From JBCCGG01 sp039029395 (lineage in GTDB: Bacteria; Pseudomonadota; Alphaproteobacteria; Kiloniellales; JAKSDN01), in assembly GCA_039029395.1 (NCBI GenBank), contig JBCCGG010000001.1, positions 372,001 to 436,000 on the forward strand: a stretch of DNA of 64,000 nt, written 5' to 3'. The position numbers and the translations under genes were made by a program. Positions within the stretch are counted from its first letter, which is position 1, and each line of letters begins with the position of its first letter. The notes below the pieces were generated by a model. That model searched no databases. It saw nothing but the letters and a program-made list of their open reading frames with translations, and was not told the origin of the DNA. Below are positions 1-7,610 of this stretch, piece after piece.

Positions 1-446
1 CCGAGCCCGGCGCCGATGCCCATAAGCGCGACGCCGATGGTGCCCGTCGTGCCCCAAGAGGTACCGGTCGCAAGGGATGTGATCGCGCAGATCACAACCG
101 TTGCCGGCAAGAACACCTCGGGCGATAGTATTTTCAAACCGTAGTAAAGTAGTGTCGGCACGACGCCGGTGCGGATCCAGACGCCAATTAGAATGCCGAT
201 GATAAGCAGGATGACGATCGCCTGAAGCGAGTTAGCGATGCCTTTGAGCATGCCGGCCTGGATGTCGTCCCATTTGTAACCGGCGCGTGTTGCCATGATC
301 GCCGCGACGAAAACGCCGAGCAGCATGGGTATGTGCGGGTCCGTGCCGTAGACCAGAATCGACAGCATGATCCCGATCACGAGCGAGAAGAGCGAGATCA
401 TGGCCTCCCAGAAATAGGGCTCTCGTTGTTCCTTGCTGATAAACAT
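1..446 (-). CDS. nhaC: NhaC-type Na+/H+ antiporter, N-terminal part (cut by window edge)
   Basis: Only the first ~148 codons are present; the gene runs off the left edge. The translation begins MFISKEQREPYFWEAMISLF and has a hydrophobic segment near residues 17-32, another near 37-50, and a long pair from about 70. Characteristic NhaC-family stretches are seen: GVWIRTGVVPTLLYYG and, near the cut end, TSLATGTSWGTTGTIG. Family members exchange Na+ for H+ across the inner membrane. The ATG at 446-444 is preceded by a GGGGGA run about 10 nt upstream. It is divergent from the Lrp-type regulator at 698, so shared control is plausible. The family call is firm; the transported ion is inferred from the family only. 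Confidence 0.85.
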   Translation of the reverse strand, partial: MFISKEQREPYFWEAMISLFSLVIGIMLSILVYGTDPHIPMLLGVFVAAIMATRAGYKWDDIQAGMLKGIANSLQAIVILLIIGILIGVWIRTGVVPTLLYYGLKILSPEVFLPATVVICAITSLATGTSWGTTGTIGVALMGIGAGL

Positions 447-607
447 CAGGTAGCGTCCCCCATTTGCGCGCTGTTCAAAAGAATCATTGCGGATAGGCCG
501 GCGCGACCCTTCAGTTTGAAAAGAGAGGGCCTGCTTATGGTTATCCCAACTAGAAGGTGATTTCTTCTTTTTGTAATCCTATCCGCTGTTATGTACAGAA
601 TGAAGTG

Positions 608-647
608 ACAAATTTGCCGACAGACACACAATTGTTGGACAATTTGC
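608..647. promoter_or_regulatory. Candidate operator repeats between nhaC and the Lrp-type regulator
   Basis: ACAAATTTGC at 608-617 recurs as ACAATTTGC at 639-647, about three helical turns apart. The second copy lies in a dyad AATTGT-TGG-ACAATT (630-644); the first contains the palindrome CAAATTTG (609-616). The segment is AT-rich in a GC-rich genome and lies 50-90 bp before the Lrp/AsnC start. Phased repeats like this fit octameric Lrp/AsnC binding. That binding is inference. Confidence 0.4.
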
Positions 648-697
648 TAGGTTACCTTTACATTTTGAAAAAACCGGCTGCGTAAAGGCAGAAAGAA

Positions 698-1150
698 ATG
701 GCGGCCCTGGACGACACCGACAAGCGTCTCTTAATGCTCTTGGAGGCCAACGCACGGGAGGCAACCGTGTCACTTGCGCGAAAGCTGGGCGTGTCCCGCG
801 CCACGGTGCAAAGCCGCATGGCCCGACTGTTGCAGCGGGGCACCATTGAGCGCTTCACCCTGGCTTATGGCGACGGGGTGAAGGGCACGGTCTTGCGCGC
901 TCATGTCATGGTCAAAGTGGCGCCCAGAAAGGATGTCAGCCTGCAGGCTATGCTGCGCAAGATGCCGGAGGTTGACACGCTCTACTCGGTCAGCGGCGTC
1001 TACGACATTATCGTGCTGGTCAAGGCTGACACGATCGAGGAGATCGATCGTGTGCTCGACCGCATCAGAAACTGGGACGGCGTCGAGAACACGACCTCGT
1101 CGATCATTCTGGCCGAACGCTACAAGGCGTCGCTCACTCCTCTAGCGTAG
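698..1150 (+). CDS. Lrp/AsnC family transcriptional regulator
   Basis: This 150-aa protein has the usual two-part Lrp/AsnC layout. The N-terminal winged HTH covers roughly residues 3-60, with recognition helix around VSRATVQSRMARL. It is followed by a RAM/AsnC_trans_reg effector-binding ferredoxin fold, residues ~65-145, with the typical VSGVYDIIVLVKADTIEEID strand-helix. Family members sense amino acids or related metabolites and bind as octamers. The ribosome site is weak (AGGCAGAAAGA). It is divergent from nhaC and convergent with the dioxygenase gene downstream, so nhaC and its own promoter are likely targets. The effector cannot be read from sequence. Confidence 0.9.
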   Translation: MAALDDTDKRLLMLLEANAREATVSLARKLGVSRATVQSRMARLLQRGTIERFTLAYGDGVKGTVLRAHVMVKVAPRKDVSLQAMLRKMPEVDTLYSVSGVYDIIVLVKADTIEEIDRVLDRIRNWDGVENTTSSIILAERYKASLTPLA

Positions 1151-2000
1151 GGCTGGGGCCGCAAACGCGCGTTTGGCGCATGCGCCGGCGCCAGCGGTCG
1201 GCATCGTAAGTCGTGCCCCGGTGCAGGAGGCAGCGGTTGTCCCAAATCACCAGATCGCCGACCTGCCATTGGTGGCTGAGGACATCCTCTGGCCGGGTTG
1301 CGTGGGCCAGCAGGTCGTCGAGCAGCGCGCGGCTTTCCTGATCGCTCCAGCCGATCACGGTCTTGGCGTGCGATCCCACATAATAGTTTTTCGCTCCGTT
1401 GCCGGGGTTCTCGCGCACTAGCTTTTGAGGCACTGGAGGCAGAGAGGCGGCGTGGGAGGCCTTGACCGGGGCGATCTTGCTGCGCGAGTAGACGTAATCG
1501 TGGACCACGGTCAGCGGATCGATCTCGCGTGCCAGTTCCTCCGACAGACGGCCGTAGGCGGCCCGGGCGCTGACGAACTGGGTGGCGCCCCCTTCGTCCG
1601 GCACTTCGTAGGCGTGGGTGATGGTGACGAAGGTCGGCACCGGGCGGAAGGAGGAGTCGGAATGCCAGACATTGTTGCCCGTGAAGTATTTGGTCATGGC
1701 GTGGTCGTTGCCGCGCTGGGTGCCGTCCTCCTCGATGTTGCCGATCGTGCTCAGATAACTGACCACGCCGTCGCGGCCGAACTTCACGTGATCGACTTCG
1801 GGCTCGCCGAGCTGCCAGGTAAAGGCCAGGTGGCTCTCGTCGTCGAGGCATTGGCCCGGGAAACATAGAAAGGAATAGTCGTCGATCGCCTGGCGCACTT
1901 GCGCGAGAAGATCACTGGTGAGTGGCACCGCCAAGTCGACGCCCGTAATGCTGGCGCCGAAGTCTGGATGCAGCGGCTCGATGGCGAAGTCACTCGACAT
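1134..2000 (-). CDS. TauD/TfdA family Fe(II)/2-oxoglutarate dioxygenase
   Basis: The 288-aa protein starts MSSDFAIEPLHPDFGASITG, the typical TauD/TfdA N-terminus. It has the facial triad: H113 and D115 in VWHSDSSF, and distal H260 in CLLHRG. The arginine cluster RRRMRQTR (from ~R271) is the likely 2-oxoglutarate carboxylate site. These enzymes couple 2-oxoglutarate decarboxylation to hydroxylation of sulfonates, aryloxyalkanoates or similar acids; the substrate here is unknown. ATG at 2000 was chosen because family members start there. A TTG at 2036 would add 12 unconserved residues. Its 3' end overlaps the convergent Lrp gene by 17 bp. Confidence 0.87.
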   Translation of the reverse strand: MSSDFAIEPLHPDFGASITGVDLAVPLTSDLLAQVRQAIDDYSFLCFPGQCLDDESHLAFTWQLGEPEVDHVKFGRDGVVSYLSTIGNIEEDGTQRGNDHAMTKYFTGNNVWHSDSSFRPVPTFVTITHAYEVPDEGGATQFVSARAAYGRLSEELAREIDPLTVVHDYVYSRSKIAPVKASHAASLPPVPQKLVRENPGNGAKNYYVGSHAKTVIGWSDQESRALLDDLLAHATRPEDVLSHQWQVGDLVIWDNRCLLHRGTTYDADRWRRRMRQTRVCGPSPTLEE

Positions 2001-2093
2001 GGTCGGCAGCTTAGCGCGTGGACATTCGCCCTCCAAGGACTCTCAGTGCGCAAGAGATTTCTGGCACGCTTTACTGTGTCAGGATGAAAGGAA

Positions 2094-3101
2094 TCAAGCA
2101 TTTCCTTGGGCGTTCGCGCGCTCCGAGGTGCGCAACGACTGGATGCCGTGCACCAGCATGGCGCCGCCGAACAGGCAGGGCAGAATCGAGGCGGCGCTGA
2201 GGAAGTATTGCGGATAGTAGATCGCCCAACCGCCGGCCGCCTGGCCGATGAATCCGACACTGGCGAAGCTCACGCTGCCAACGAACAGCAGGCCGCCCAA
2301 GGTGATCCAAGCCAGAGACTCGATGCGTTGAACGAGCACCGAGGGTTGGCGGATCTCATAGGCGATGTCGTTGACCTCCTGGTCCCGCTCGTCCCGGGAC
2401 AAGAGGTCGTACCAGCAGAAAAGCGCGGCCACAGAGCCCGAGGCGAGCACCCCGGCGAAACCCAGCATGATCCGAGCGCTGAGTGCGGGCGTCATGGCGT
2501 CGGCCCGGTTGAGCTCGTCGATTGCGAAGAGCGGCATGTCGTAGGCGCCGTGGGTCAGCATCGGCACGATCAGCGCAAGCGCGAGGAAGAGCGGTTTGAC
2601 CTTGCGCCTGGCGAGCTGGGCACGGCCGAGGAAATAGCCCATGAACATGGCGTTGACCACGTGGGACGGCACCGCGGTGATCGCCCGGATCGAGGCGGTG
2701 CGCGCCCAGTCGTCCGACTGCACCACGTAGAGCAGATTCTCGAAACTTGCGAAACCGAGCGCGACCGCGACAGAGAGCACCAGCGCGTCGACCGGCCGCT
2801 CGAAATCCTCGTGCCGAAGCGCGATCCAGTAAATCACGAAGAACTTGGCCGCTTCTTCGGGCAGCCCGGTGCCGAGAAAGGCACCCAGTGTCGCTTGGCC
2901 GATCGGCGGTGCCAGGCCGTTCAAAAAGACCGCTAGGCCGAATTCCATGGCAACCGCCGGGATCGAGGCGGCGGCACCCAGCATGACCGCGCTCCACACG
3001 ATGTCGGCGCTCAAGTGATAATTCTGCCGGGCGTTGAAGTAGATCAACAGCAGCAGGCCCGGCACCACGGCGGCGAGCGGCAGAATCAGGTTCGGCGTCA
3101 T
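2094..3101 (-). CDS. PrsW-family intramembrane metalloprotease
   Basis: The protein has 335 residues with about eight to nine hydrophobic helices. The PrsW/CPBP-like motifs are present in order: EEAAK (E82, E83), FENLLY (120-125), PSHVVNA with H147, and THGAYD with H184 and D188. PrsW in Bacillus cleaves an anti-sigma factor within the membrane; alphaproteobacterial members have unknown substrates. The ATG overlaps the stop of the upstream DUF2628-type membrane gene by 4 bp, so the two are translationally coupled and the partner may be a cofactor or substrate (inference). Confidence 0.8.
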   Translation of the reverse strand: MTPNLILPLAAVVPGLLLLIYFNARQNYHLSADIVWSAVMLGAAASIPAVAMEFGLAVFLNGLAPPIGQATLGAFLGTGLPEEAAKFFVIYWIALRHEDFERPVDALVLSVAVALGFASFENLLYVVQSDDWARTASIRAITAVPSHVVNAMFMGYFLGRAQLARRKVKPLFLALALIVPMLTHGAYDMPLFAIDELNRADAMTPALSARIMLGFAGVLASGSVAALFCWYDLLSRDERDQEVNDIAYEIRQPSVLVQRIESLAWITLGGLLFVGSVSFASVGFIGQAAGGWAIYYPQYFLSAASILPCLFGGAMLVHGIQSLRTSERANAQGNA

Positions 3102-3865
3102 GGCTGGCCGCTCTCGGGCGCGGCCCGGGTGCTCATGTCGACCGAGATCGTGCGCTGGGACTTGTTCTGCCAGATAACGTCGTAAGCAACCGCCAACTCC
3201 TTGTCGCCCGAGCGCAGGAGCGCCCAGCAGTGGCGCCCCCGGGCGGCGTCGCGCTCGTCGATCGCCTCTAGGCGAATGTCGCGCGGGTCGAAGCCGATAT
3301 CGGCGGCGGAGTCATGAGCGATCAACAGTGCCGTTTCGATCACCACCGGATCGTCGCAAGCGGGTAGGGCGAGGGGGCCCTTGAATCCGAACACAAGGGC
3401 CAGATAGGAAAATGTCAGCAACCCGCCGAAGATCGCCCCTGGCAGGGAGACACCGCCGGCCTTGCGCAGGCGCTCGATCGCCTCGCCGGCCGGTAAGCCG
3501 AGAGCCTGAACCCGGCGCGCCTTGCGTTGGCAGCGCTCGATCACCATAGGCATGCCGAACCCACCGACCAGAGCCATCAGCCCGAAGCCGGCTTTGGCCC
3601 CGGTGTCGAGCACCGCCTGGGAGAGAATCGGCAGCAGCACGAGCGCCGCGCCGACCGCCCAAAGCTTGCGGTAGAACAGCCACGGCAGGGGCGTCAGAAA
3701 GCCCCACCAGCACCAGCTTCCGTAATGGCCGAGCCGGGCCCGTTGCGCACGCCGCCAGAGCGCCATGTAAGGTTCGTCGTTAGGCCCAAGCGCAATACGC
3801 AGGTCCTCCGCGGCGACCGGGCTCGCGGCGCGCGGGGCATAGGGATCAACGGCGTCCTCAAGCAA
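3098..3865 (-). CDS. DUF2628-like membrane protein, unknown function
   Basis: A 255-aa protein. Residues ~30-75 contain the YMALWRRAQ...SWCWWGFLTPLPWLFYRKLW pattern seen in DUF2628-type membrane proteins. Hydrophobic segments lie near 50-70, 72-90, 95-112 and 145-165. The C-terminal ~85 residues form a soluble, charged, probably periplasmic domain that ends in a proline-rich tail. No catalytic motif is visible. It is the first gene of a two-gene unit with the PrsW-like protease (4-bp overlap). Function unassigned. Confidence 0.65.
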   Translation of the reverse strand: MLEDAVDPYAPRAASPVAAEDLRIALGPNDEPYMALWRRAQRARLGHYGSWCWWGFLTPLPWLFYRKLWAVGAALVLLPILSQAVLDTGAKAGFGLMALVGGFGMPMVIERCQRKARRVQALGLPAGEAIERLRKAGGVSLPGAIFGGLLTFSYLALVFGFKGPLALPACDDPVVIETALLIAHDSAADIGFDPRDIRLEAIDERDAARGRHCWALLRSGDKELAVAYDVIWQNKSQRTISVDMSTRAAPESGQP

Positions 3866-3935
3866 GCGGAACGGTCCTCGGGCGCGAGAAAAGGGCCCGC
3901 CAGCCTATTCAGAAAGTGTTAACCACCTGTTGCCG

Positions 3936-4718
3936 TCACGGGTCCTGACTGGCCGGCTCCAGGCCGTAGCCTTCGATGATCTTTTGGGCCGCGCCGCTCG
4001 CGAAGAGCCGGCGCCAGGCGGCGTCGAAGCGGTCGATCAAGGCCTGGTCAGCAAAGGCCTTGGGAAAGCCGGCATAGTAGAGGATTCCCTTGTGGGCCCC
4101 GGCGTAGCGCACCTCGTCGACGAGGCCCTCTTCTTCCAGGATCTCGCGGCCTCGGTCCCGGTTGGAATAGACCCCGTCGACCCGCTTGGCCGCCAGCTTA
4201 CGGAAGCCAGAGGCGTCGTCGGGCTGGGCGTCGATCTTGAGCGGCTGAAGGCCACGGGCGATCATCTGGTCGCGGATCGCTTCCAGATTGGTCGCGGTGT
4301 TGGAGGGCGAGAAGACGCCGATCCGATAGCCTTGCAGCTGGTCGATGTCGGCGAAAGCCATGGGATCCGTCCCCTTGACGAAAAAGCCGTACTCGGTGCG
4401 GAAGTGGGGCGGCGAGAAGCGCACCCACTCCTCTCGCTTCGGGTTGCGGCCGATCACCATCATGCCGTCAGCCTTGCCCGCCTTGACCAGCTTTTGGGCG
4501 CGGCGCCAGGGGTAGAGGTCGTAGCTGCAGCGGATCTCCGCCTCGGCGCAGACCGCATCGATCAGGTCGCGCCCCGGCCCGGCGACCTCTTTGTTCTCGC
4601 CGTAGATAAAGGGCGCGAATTCCAGGGTGACGAAGCGCAAGGAATCCGCCGCCCGGGCCTGGGAGGCGAGCAGGAGGGCTGCCAGCAGCAAGAAAAGGCC
4701 AATCGGTCTCGCGCCCAT
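3936..4718 (-). CDS. Periplasmic solute-binding protein (transporter family 3)
   Basis: Starting at ATG 4718, a 260-aa product begins MGARPIGLFLLLAALLLASQ and has a Sec signal peptide cleaved after ARA. The GGGGAG ribosome site (4725-4730) is 6 nt before this ATG and directly abuts the other candidate at 4724, which decides the start. The mature part is a two-lobed SBP_bac_3 fold: LRFVTLEFAPFIYGEN, DGMMVIGRNPKREEWVRFS and YRIGVFSPSN are typical. No permease or ATPase gene is adjacent, so it is either an orphan binding protein or a signalling input. Ligand unknown. Confidence 0.8.
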   Translation of the reverse strand: MGARPIGLFLLLAALLLASQARAADSLRFVTLEFAPFIYGENKEVAGPGRDLIDAVCAEAEIRCSYDLYPWRRAQKLVKAGKADGMMVIGRNPKREEWVRFSPPHFRTEYGFFVKGTDPMAFADIDQLQGYRIGVFSPSNTATNLEAIRDQMIARGLQPLKIDAQPDDASGFRKLAAKRVDGVYSNRDRGREILEEEGLVDEVRYAGAHKGILYYAGFPKAFADQALIDRFDAAWRRLFASGAAQKIIEGYGLEPASQDP

Positions 4719-4843
4719 GTGCATCTCCCCAAGATCTCGGCGCGCCAAGGATAGCACGAAAGCAGGCCGACAGGACCATTGCCACTCGGGCACGCCAGCG
4801 TGCTAGCCTCGACCGAGATATCAGCGTCCGGGAGGGCAGGGCC

Positions 4844-5818
4844 ATGGCGGGTTACGAAGACTTGGCGCGGCGGCTGAAGAACCGCGAGGTGATTATCCTG
4901 GACGGCGCGGTCGGTACGCGGCTGCAGGCCATGGGCGTCAAGGTCAACAACCGGGCCTGGGCCGGGGTTGCCTTGGCCGAGCAGCCCGATCTGGTGCGCC
5001 AAATGCATGCGGACTACATCCGCGCCGGTGCCGAGATCATCACGACGAACACTTACGCCTCGGCGCGCCATAACCTGGCGCCGCTTGGCCTGGGCGAGCA
5101 GACCGCCGCGCTCAACCGCCGGGCCGTTACCCTGGCCCAAGAGGCCCGCGCGGCGGCCGGCGCCGACCATCCGGTCGCGATCGCCGGCTCGGTCTCCAAC
5201 TTCGGGCTGATCGAGCGCGCCGAAGCCGGCTCGGTGACGATCTACGAACGCAACTTCGGACATCGCGAGACCATCGGCGAGGCCCAGGCCCGAGCTAACC
5301 TGCGGGAGCAAGCGGAGATCCTGGCCGAGGCTGGGGTCGATTTCCTGCTTGCCGAGCCGACCGGCACGACCGAGCAGCGCCATTGGGTGGTCGAGGCCTG
5401 CACTGCGGCCGGCCTGCCGGTCTGGATCGGATTCAAGTGCCACCTGGTGCCGGGCGACGACAGGCCGCTGGTCGGCTATGACAGCGCCGAGCCGCTGACC
5501 GAGCGCTTCGCGGAGATCGTCGCCCTGGGCGGCGATGTGGTGACCCTGTTCCACAGCACGGTCGCCGCGACTCGCGCCGCCCTACCGCTGGTCCGGGCGC
5601 GGTGGTCGGGCCCGATCGCGGTCTACCCCGAGGCCGAGCGCAGCGACTACGTCACCGAGACCCGGGACGACAGTCAGGCCAACCGCCTGGCGCCCGAAGC
5701 CTTCCTGGAGTTCGCGCGAGATTGCGTCGCCGACGGAGTCCAGGTGGTCGGCGGCTGCTGCGGCGTTGAGCTAGACCACATCCGGCCACTTAAGGGCGCC
5801 TTGCCCGAGAGAATTTGA
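4844..5818 (+). CDS. Homocysteine S-methyltransferase family protein
   Basis: The 324-aa TIM-barrel protein of the Pfam S-methyl_trans family starts with ILDGAVGTRLQAMG. The three zinc-binding cysteines are present: C199 (GFKC) and the pair C305-C306 in GGCCG. Family members transfer a methyl group from S-methylmethionine, betaine or similar donors to homocysteine; the donor cannot be read here. The size matches single-domain enzymes such as MmuM, not MetH. It precedes the MoaD-like/aor genes on the same strand, separated by a 70-bp gap with its own ribosome site, so co-transcription is possible but not shown. Confidence 0.87.
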   Translation: MAGYEDLARRLKNREVIILDGAVGTRLQAMGVKVNNRAWAGVALAEQPDLVRQMHADYIRAGAEIITTNTYASARHNLAPLGLGEQTAALNRRAVTLAQEARAAAGADHPVAIAGSVSNFGLIERAEAGSVTIYERNFGHRETIGEAQARANLREQAEILAEAGVDFLLAEPTGTTEQRHWVVEACTAAGLPVWIGFKCHLVPGDDRPLVGYDSAEPLTERFAEIVALGGDVVTLFHSTVAATRAALPLVRARWSGPIAVYPEAERSDYVTETRDDSQANRLAPEAFLEFARDCVADGVQVVGGCCGVELDHIRPLKGALPERI

Positions 5819-5888
5819 CCCAGGTCAAGGTGGCACGCCACGGTCTGCCCTAAATCACCGCGCTGACCCTTTCGGAGGAGACGACGGC

Positions 5889-6215
5889 GTGCGGCAGAGT
5901 CTGATCGGCGACAATCTCAAGGGCGCCCGGGTGACGGTGCAGGTACGCCTCTTCAATGCCCTCACCCACTATGCGAAGGGCGGCGCCACGACCCGCAGCC
6001 TCAGCTTACCGGCCGGCGCCTCGATTGGCGAGCTGGCCGACCTGCTGGGCATTCCTCGTGCCAGGCTGTTTCTGGTCATGGTCAACGGCCGCGACGTTAC
6101 GCCGGGCCTGGTCGGCGCCCCGGTGCGCGGCGCCCATCAGCTCGAGGACGGCGACGTGGTCGCCTTTTCTGGCCCGGTGCCCTACAGCTATGGCTACGGC
6201 GTGCCGGTCGTGTAG
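5889..6215 (+). CDS. MoaD/ThiS-family protein without a C-terminal diglycine
   Basis: The gene encodes 108 residues from a GTG start with a strong GGAGGAG site 9-15 nt upstream. Residues ~15-95 give a beta-grasp pattern (VQVRLFNALTHYA, VNGRDV, LEDGDVVAFSGPV) of the MoaD/ThiS sulfur-carrier type. Unlike working sulfur carriers it ends GYGVPVV, not GG, so activation by MoeB/ThiF-type adenylation is not expected. It is followed by a second MoaD-like gene with a proper GG tail and by the aldehyde oxidoreductase operon, suggesting a role in the pterin cofactor or enzyme maturation (inference). Confidence 0.75.
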   Translation: MRQSLIGDNLKGARVTVQVRLFNALTHYAKGGATTRSLSLPAGASIGELADLLGIPRARLFLVMVNGRDVTPGLVGAPVRGAHQLEDGDVVAFSGPVPYSYGYGVPVV

Positions 6216-6288
6216 TCGTGTAACAGGGCGTTTGCGCCTTTGGTCGCCCGTGCTAGCTTGCGCCCGCGCAACCAGCAGACGGGATGCC

Positions 6289-6543
6289 ATGTCGAACGTA
6301 ACGGTCAAGCTCTTCGCCTCCCTGGCCGACTATCTGCCGTCCGGTGCCAAGGAGAACACGACCAGCCTCAAGCTGCCCGAGGCCGGCACCATCGGTGCGG
6401 TGATCGAAGAGCTGCGGGTGCCTGAACAGCGCTGCCATCTGGTGCTGTTGAACGGCATCTTCGTGCCGCCAGCCCGACGGACCACGACCCAGATCACAGA
6501 CGGGGACACCATTGCGATTTGGCCGCCGGTCGCCGGCGGATGA
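6289..6543 (+). CDS. MoaD/ThiS-family sulfur-carrier-like protein with GG terminus
   Basis: An 84-aa beta-grasp protein starting MSNVTVKLFASLADYLP and ending WPPVAGG. The LLNGIFVPP and ITDGDTIAIWPP segments match MoaD/ThiS. The terminal Gly-Gly is what is needed for adenylation and thiocarboxylate formation. MoaD feeds sulfur into molybdopterin, the cofactor of W and Mo enzymes. Its stop overlaps the start of the 95-aa gene (ATGA), so the two are coupled. Placement upstream of aorABC argues for a dedicated MoaD for tungstopterin assembly (inference). Confidence 0.82.
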   Translation: MSNVTVKLFASLADYLPSGAKENTTSLKLPEAGTIGAVIEELRVPEQRCHLVLLNGIFVPPARRTTTQITDGDTIAIWPPVAGG

Positions 6544-6827
6544 GCGAATTGGTCAAGGACATGGCCCTCACCGAGGCCGATTTTCGCCGCCTGATCCCGA
6601 AAGCGCTCGACGGTTGGGACTACCGGATGGAGGGCACCAAGGTCGAGGCCGGCACCGCCGAGCGGGGCATCGCGATCAGCCTCTCGCCCTTGCCGACACG
6701 TACCCTGGGCGGCCTGCTCAAGCTGGAGCGCCACCGGGTCGAGATCGCCTTCCGTGGCCTCGAGAAACCTGAGCAGGAAGGTTTTCTGCGCCAGTTCGAC
6801 CAGGCCTTTCAACGGGGCGGCGGCTGA
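6540..6827 (+). CDS. Unknown 95-aa protein coupled to the MoaD-like gene
   Basis: The start overlaps the preceding MoaD-like gene by 4 bp. The protein is soluble with mixed predicted alpha/beta structure: an N-terminal helix (TEADFRRLIPKAL), a central strand-rich region (YRMEGTKVEAG to VEIAFRGL), and a C-terminal amphipathic helix (FLRQFDQAF). It ends QRGGG. I do not recognise a family. The glycine tail resembles that of ubiquitin-like carriers, but this could be chance. Position between the MoaD-like genes and aorA suggests a cofactor or assembly role for the tungsten enzyme. Confidence 0.7.
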   Translation: MSELVKDMALTEADFRRLIPKALDGWDYRMEGTKVEAGTAERGIAISLSPLPTRTLGGLLKLERHRVEIAFRGLEKPEQEGFLRQFDQAFQRGGG

Positions 6828-6852
6828 TTTCGGGCGATTTGTAATTGAGAGC

Positions 6853-6933
6853 CGGCACCAGCCCGCTCCCCATCCCGGCCACCCACGAAAGTATGCTCAT
6901 TGGGTGGCCGTGAGGGGGAGCGGGCCGGTGCCG
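6853..6933. repeat. 81-bp imperfect palindrome (three stacked stems)
   Basis: Three nested complementary blocks flank a 15-nt loop (6886-6900): 6853-6859 with 6927-6933 (7 bp), 6862-6871 with 6915-6924 (10 bp), and 6877-6885 with 6901-6909 (9 bp). They are separated by a 2/2 and a 5/5 internal mismatch. It lies between the 95-aa gene and aorA. There is no U-tract on either side, so it is not a simple terminator. It may be a dispersed palindromic element, an RNA processing site or a structured leader. Confidence 0.75.
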
Positions 6934-7116
6934 AACCAACAGAATCACCCCGCGAGGGCCACGTTGAACCCGGCGACCAAAGTCTCTAGTATCCTTGCCC
7001 ACGTATGGTCCGGATAAGGGCTGGCGGGGAGGTGGGCCCTTGGCCCGATGCGGCGCACACGCGGCGTGGCCGCTCCCCTGGTGCCCTTCGCAATAGGGAG
7101 GCAATGGGGACAGCCC

Positions 7117-7596
7117 ATGCAGAAATCACTACTAATCGATCCTGAGAAGTGCACCGGCTGCTTGCAGTGCGAGCTGGCCTGTTCGCTGGACAACGAGGGC
7201 GCTTTCAACCCGGCCAAGTCGCGGATCAAGGTGTTTAAGTTCCACGACGAGGGCCGCGTGGTCCCCTATACCTGCACCCAGTGCGCCGAGGCCTGGTGCC
7301 TCAAGGCCTGCCCGGTGGATGCGATCTCGATTGACGCCGCGACCGGCGCCAAGGTGGTCTCCGAGACGCTCTGCGTCGGCTGCAAGGTCTGTACCATCGC
7401 CTGTCCCTTCGGGACCATCAACTACAACCAATCGAGCGGCAAGGTCATCAAATGCGACCTCTGTGAGGGCGACCCCGAGTGCGCCAAGGCCTGCCCGACG
7501 GCGGCGATCACCTATGTTGACGCCAACTGGACCGGCCTGGACAAGATGCGGGCATGGGCGGCGCGCACCGACAGCGGCGCCCAGGCAACCGGTTGA
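7117..7596 (+). CDS. aorA: AorA-like polyferredoxin subunit with four [4Fe-4S] clusters
   Basis: A 159-aa ferredoxin-type protein with 16 cluster cysteines in four groups: C12/15/18/22, C53/56/61/65, C86/89/92/96 and C113/116/122/126. It belongs to the HycB/DmsB-like four-cluster electron-transfer family. ATG 7117 is chosen because the ferredoxin fold starts MQKSLLIDPEKCTGC and a GGGGA site lies 6-10 nt upstream; an upstream in-frame start would add 23 unconserved residues. It directly precedes the aldehyde oxidoreductase gene. In the NAD-linked enzyme of Aromatoleum aromaticum such a subunit (AorA) carries electrons between the tungsten and FAD subunits; the same role is inferred here. Confidence 0.87.
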   Translation: MQKSLLIDPEKCTGCLQCELACSLDNEGAFNPAKSRIKVFKFHDEGRVVPYTCTQCAEAWCLKACPVDAISIDAATGAKVVSETLCVGCKVCTIACPFGTINYNQSSGKVIKCDLCEGDPECAKACPTAAITYVDANWTGLDKMRAWAARTDSGAQATG

Positions 7597-7610
7597 GGGA
7601 GGACTAAGTC

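Noticed and set aside
2001..2036. Short leader with GGAGGG followed by a 4-codon ORF (ATG TCC ACG CGC TAA) before the TauD-type gene
   Set aside because: It could be an upstream regulatory ORF, but a match this short is expected by chance; not listed as a feature.
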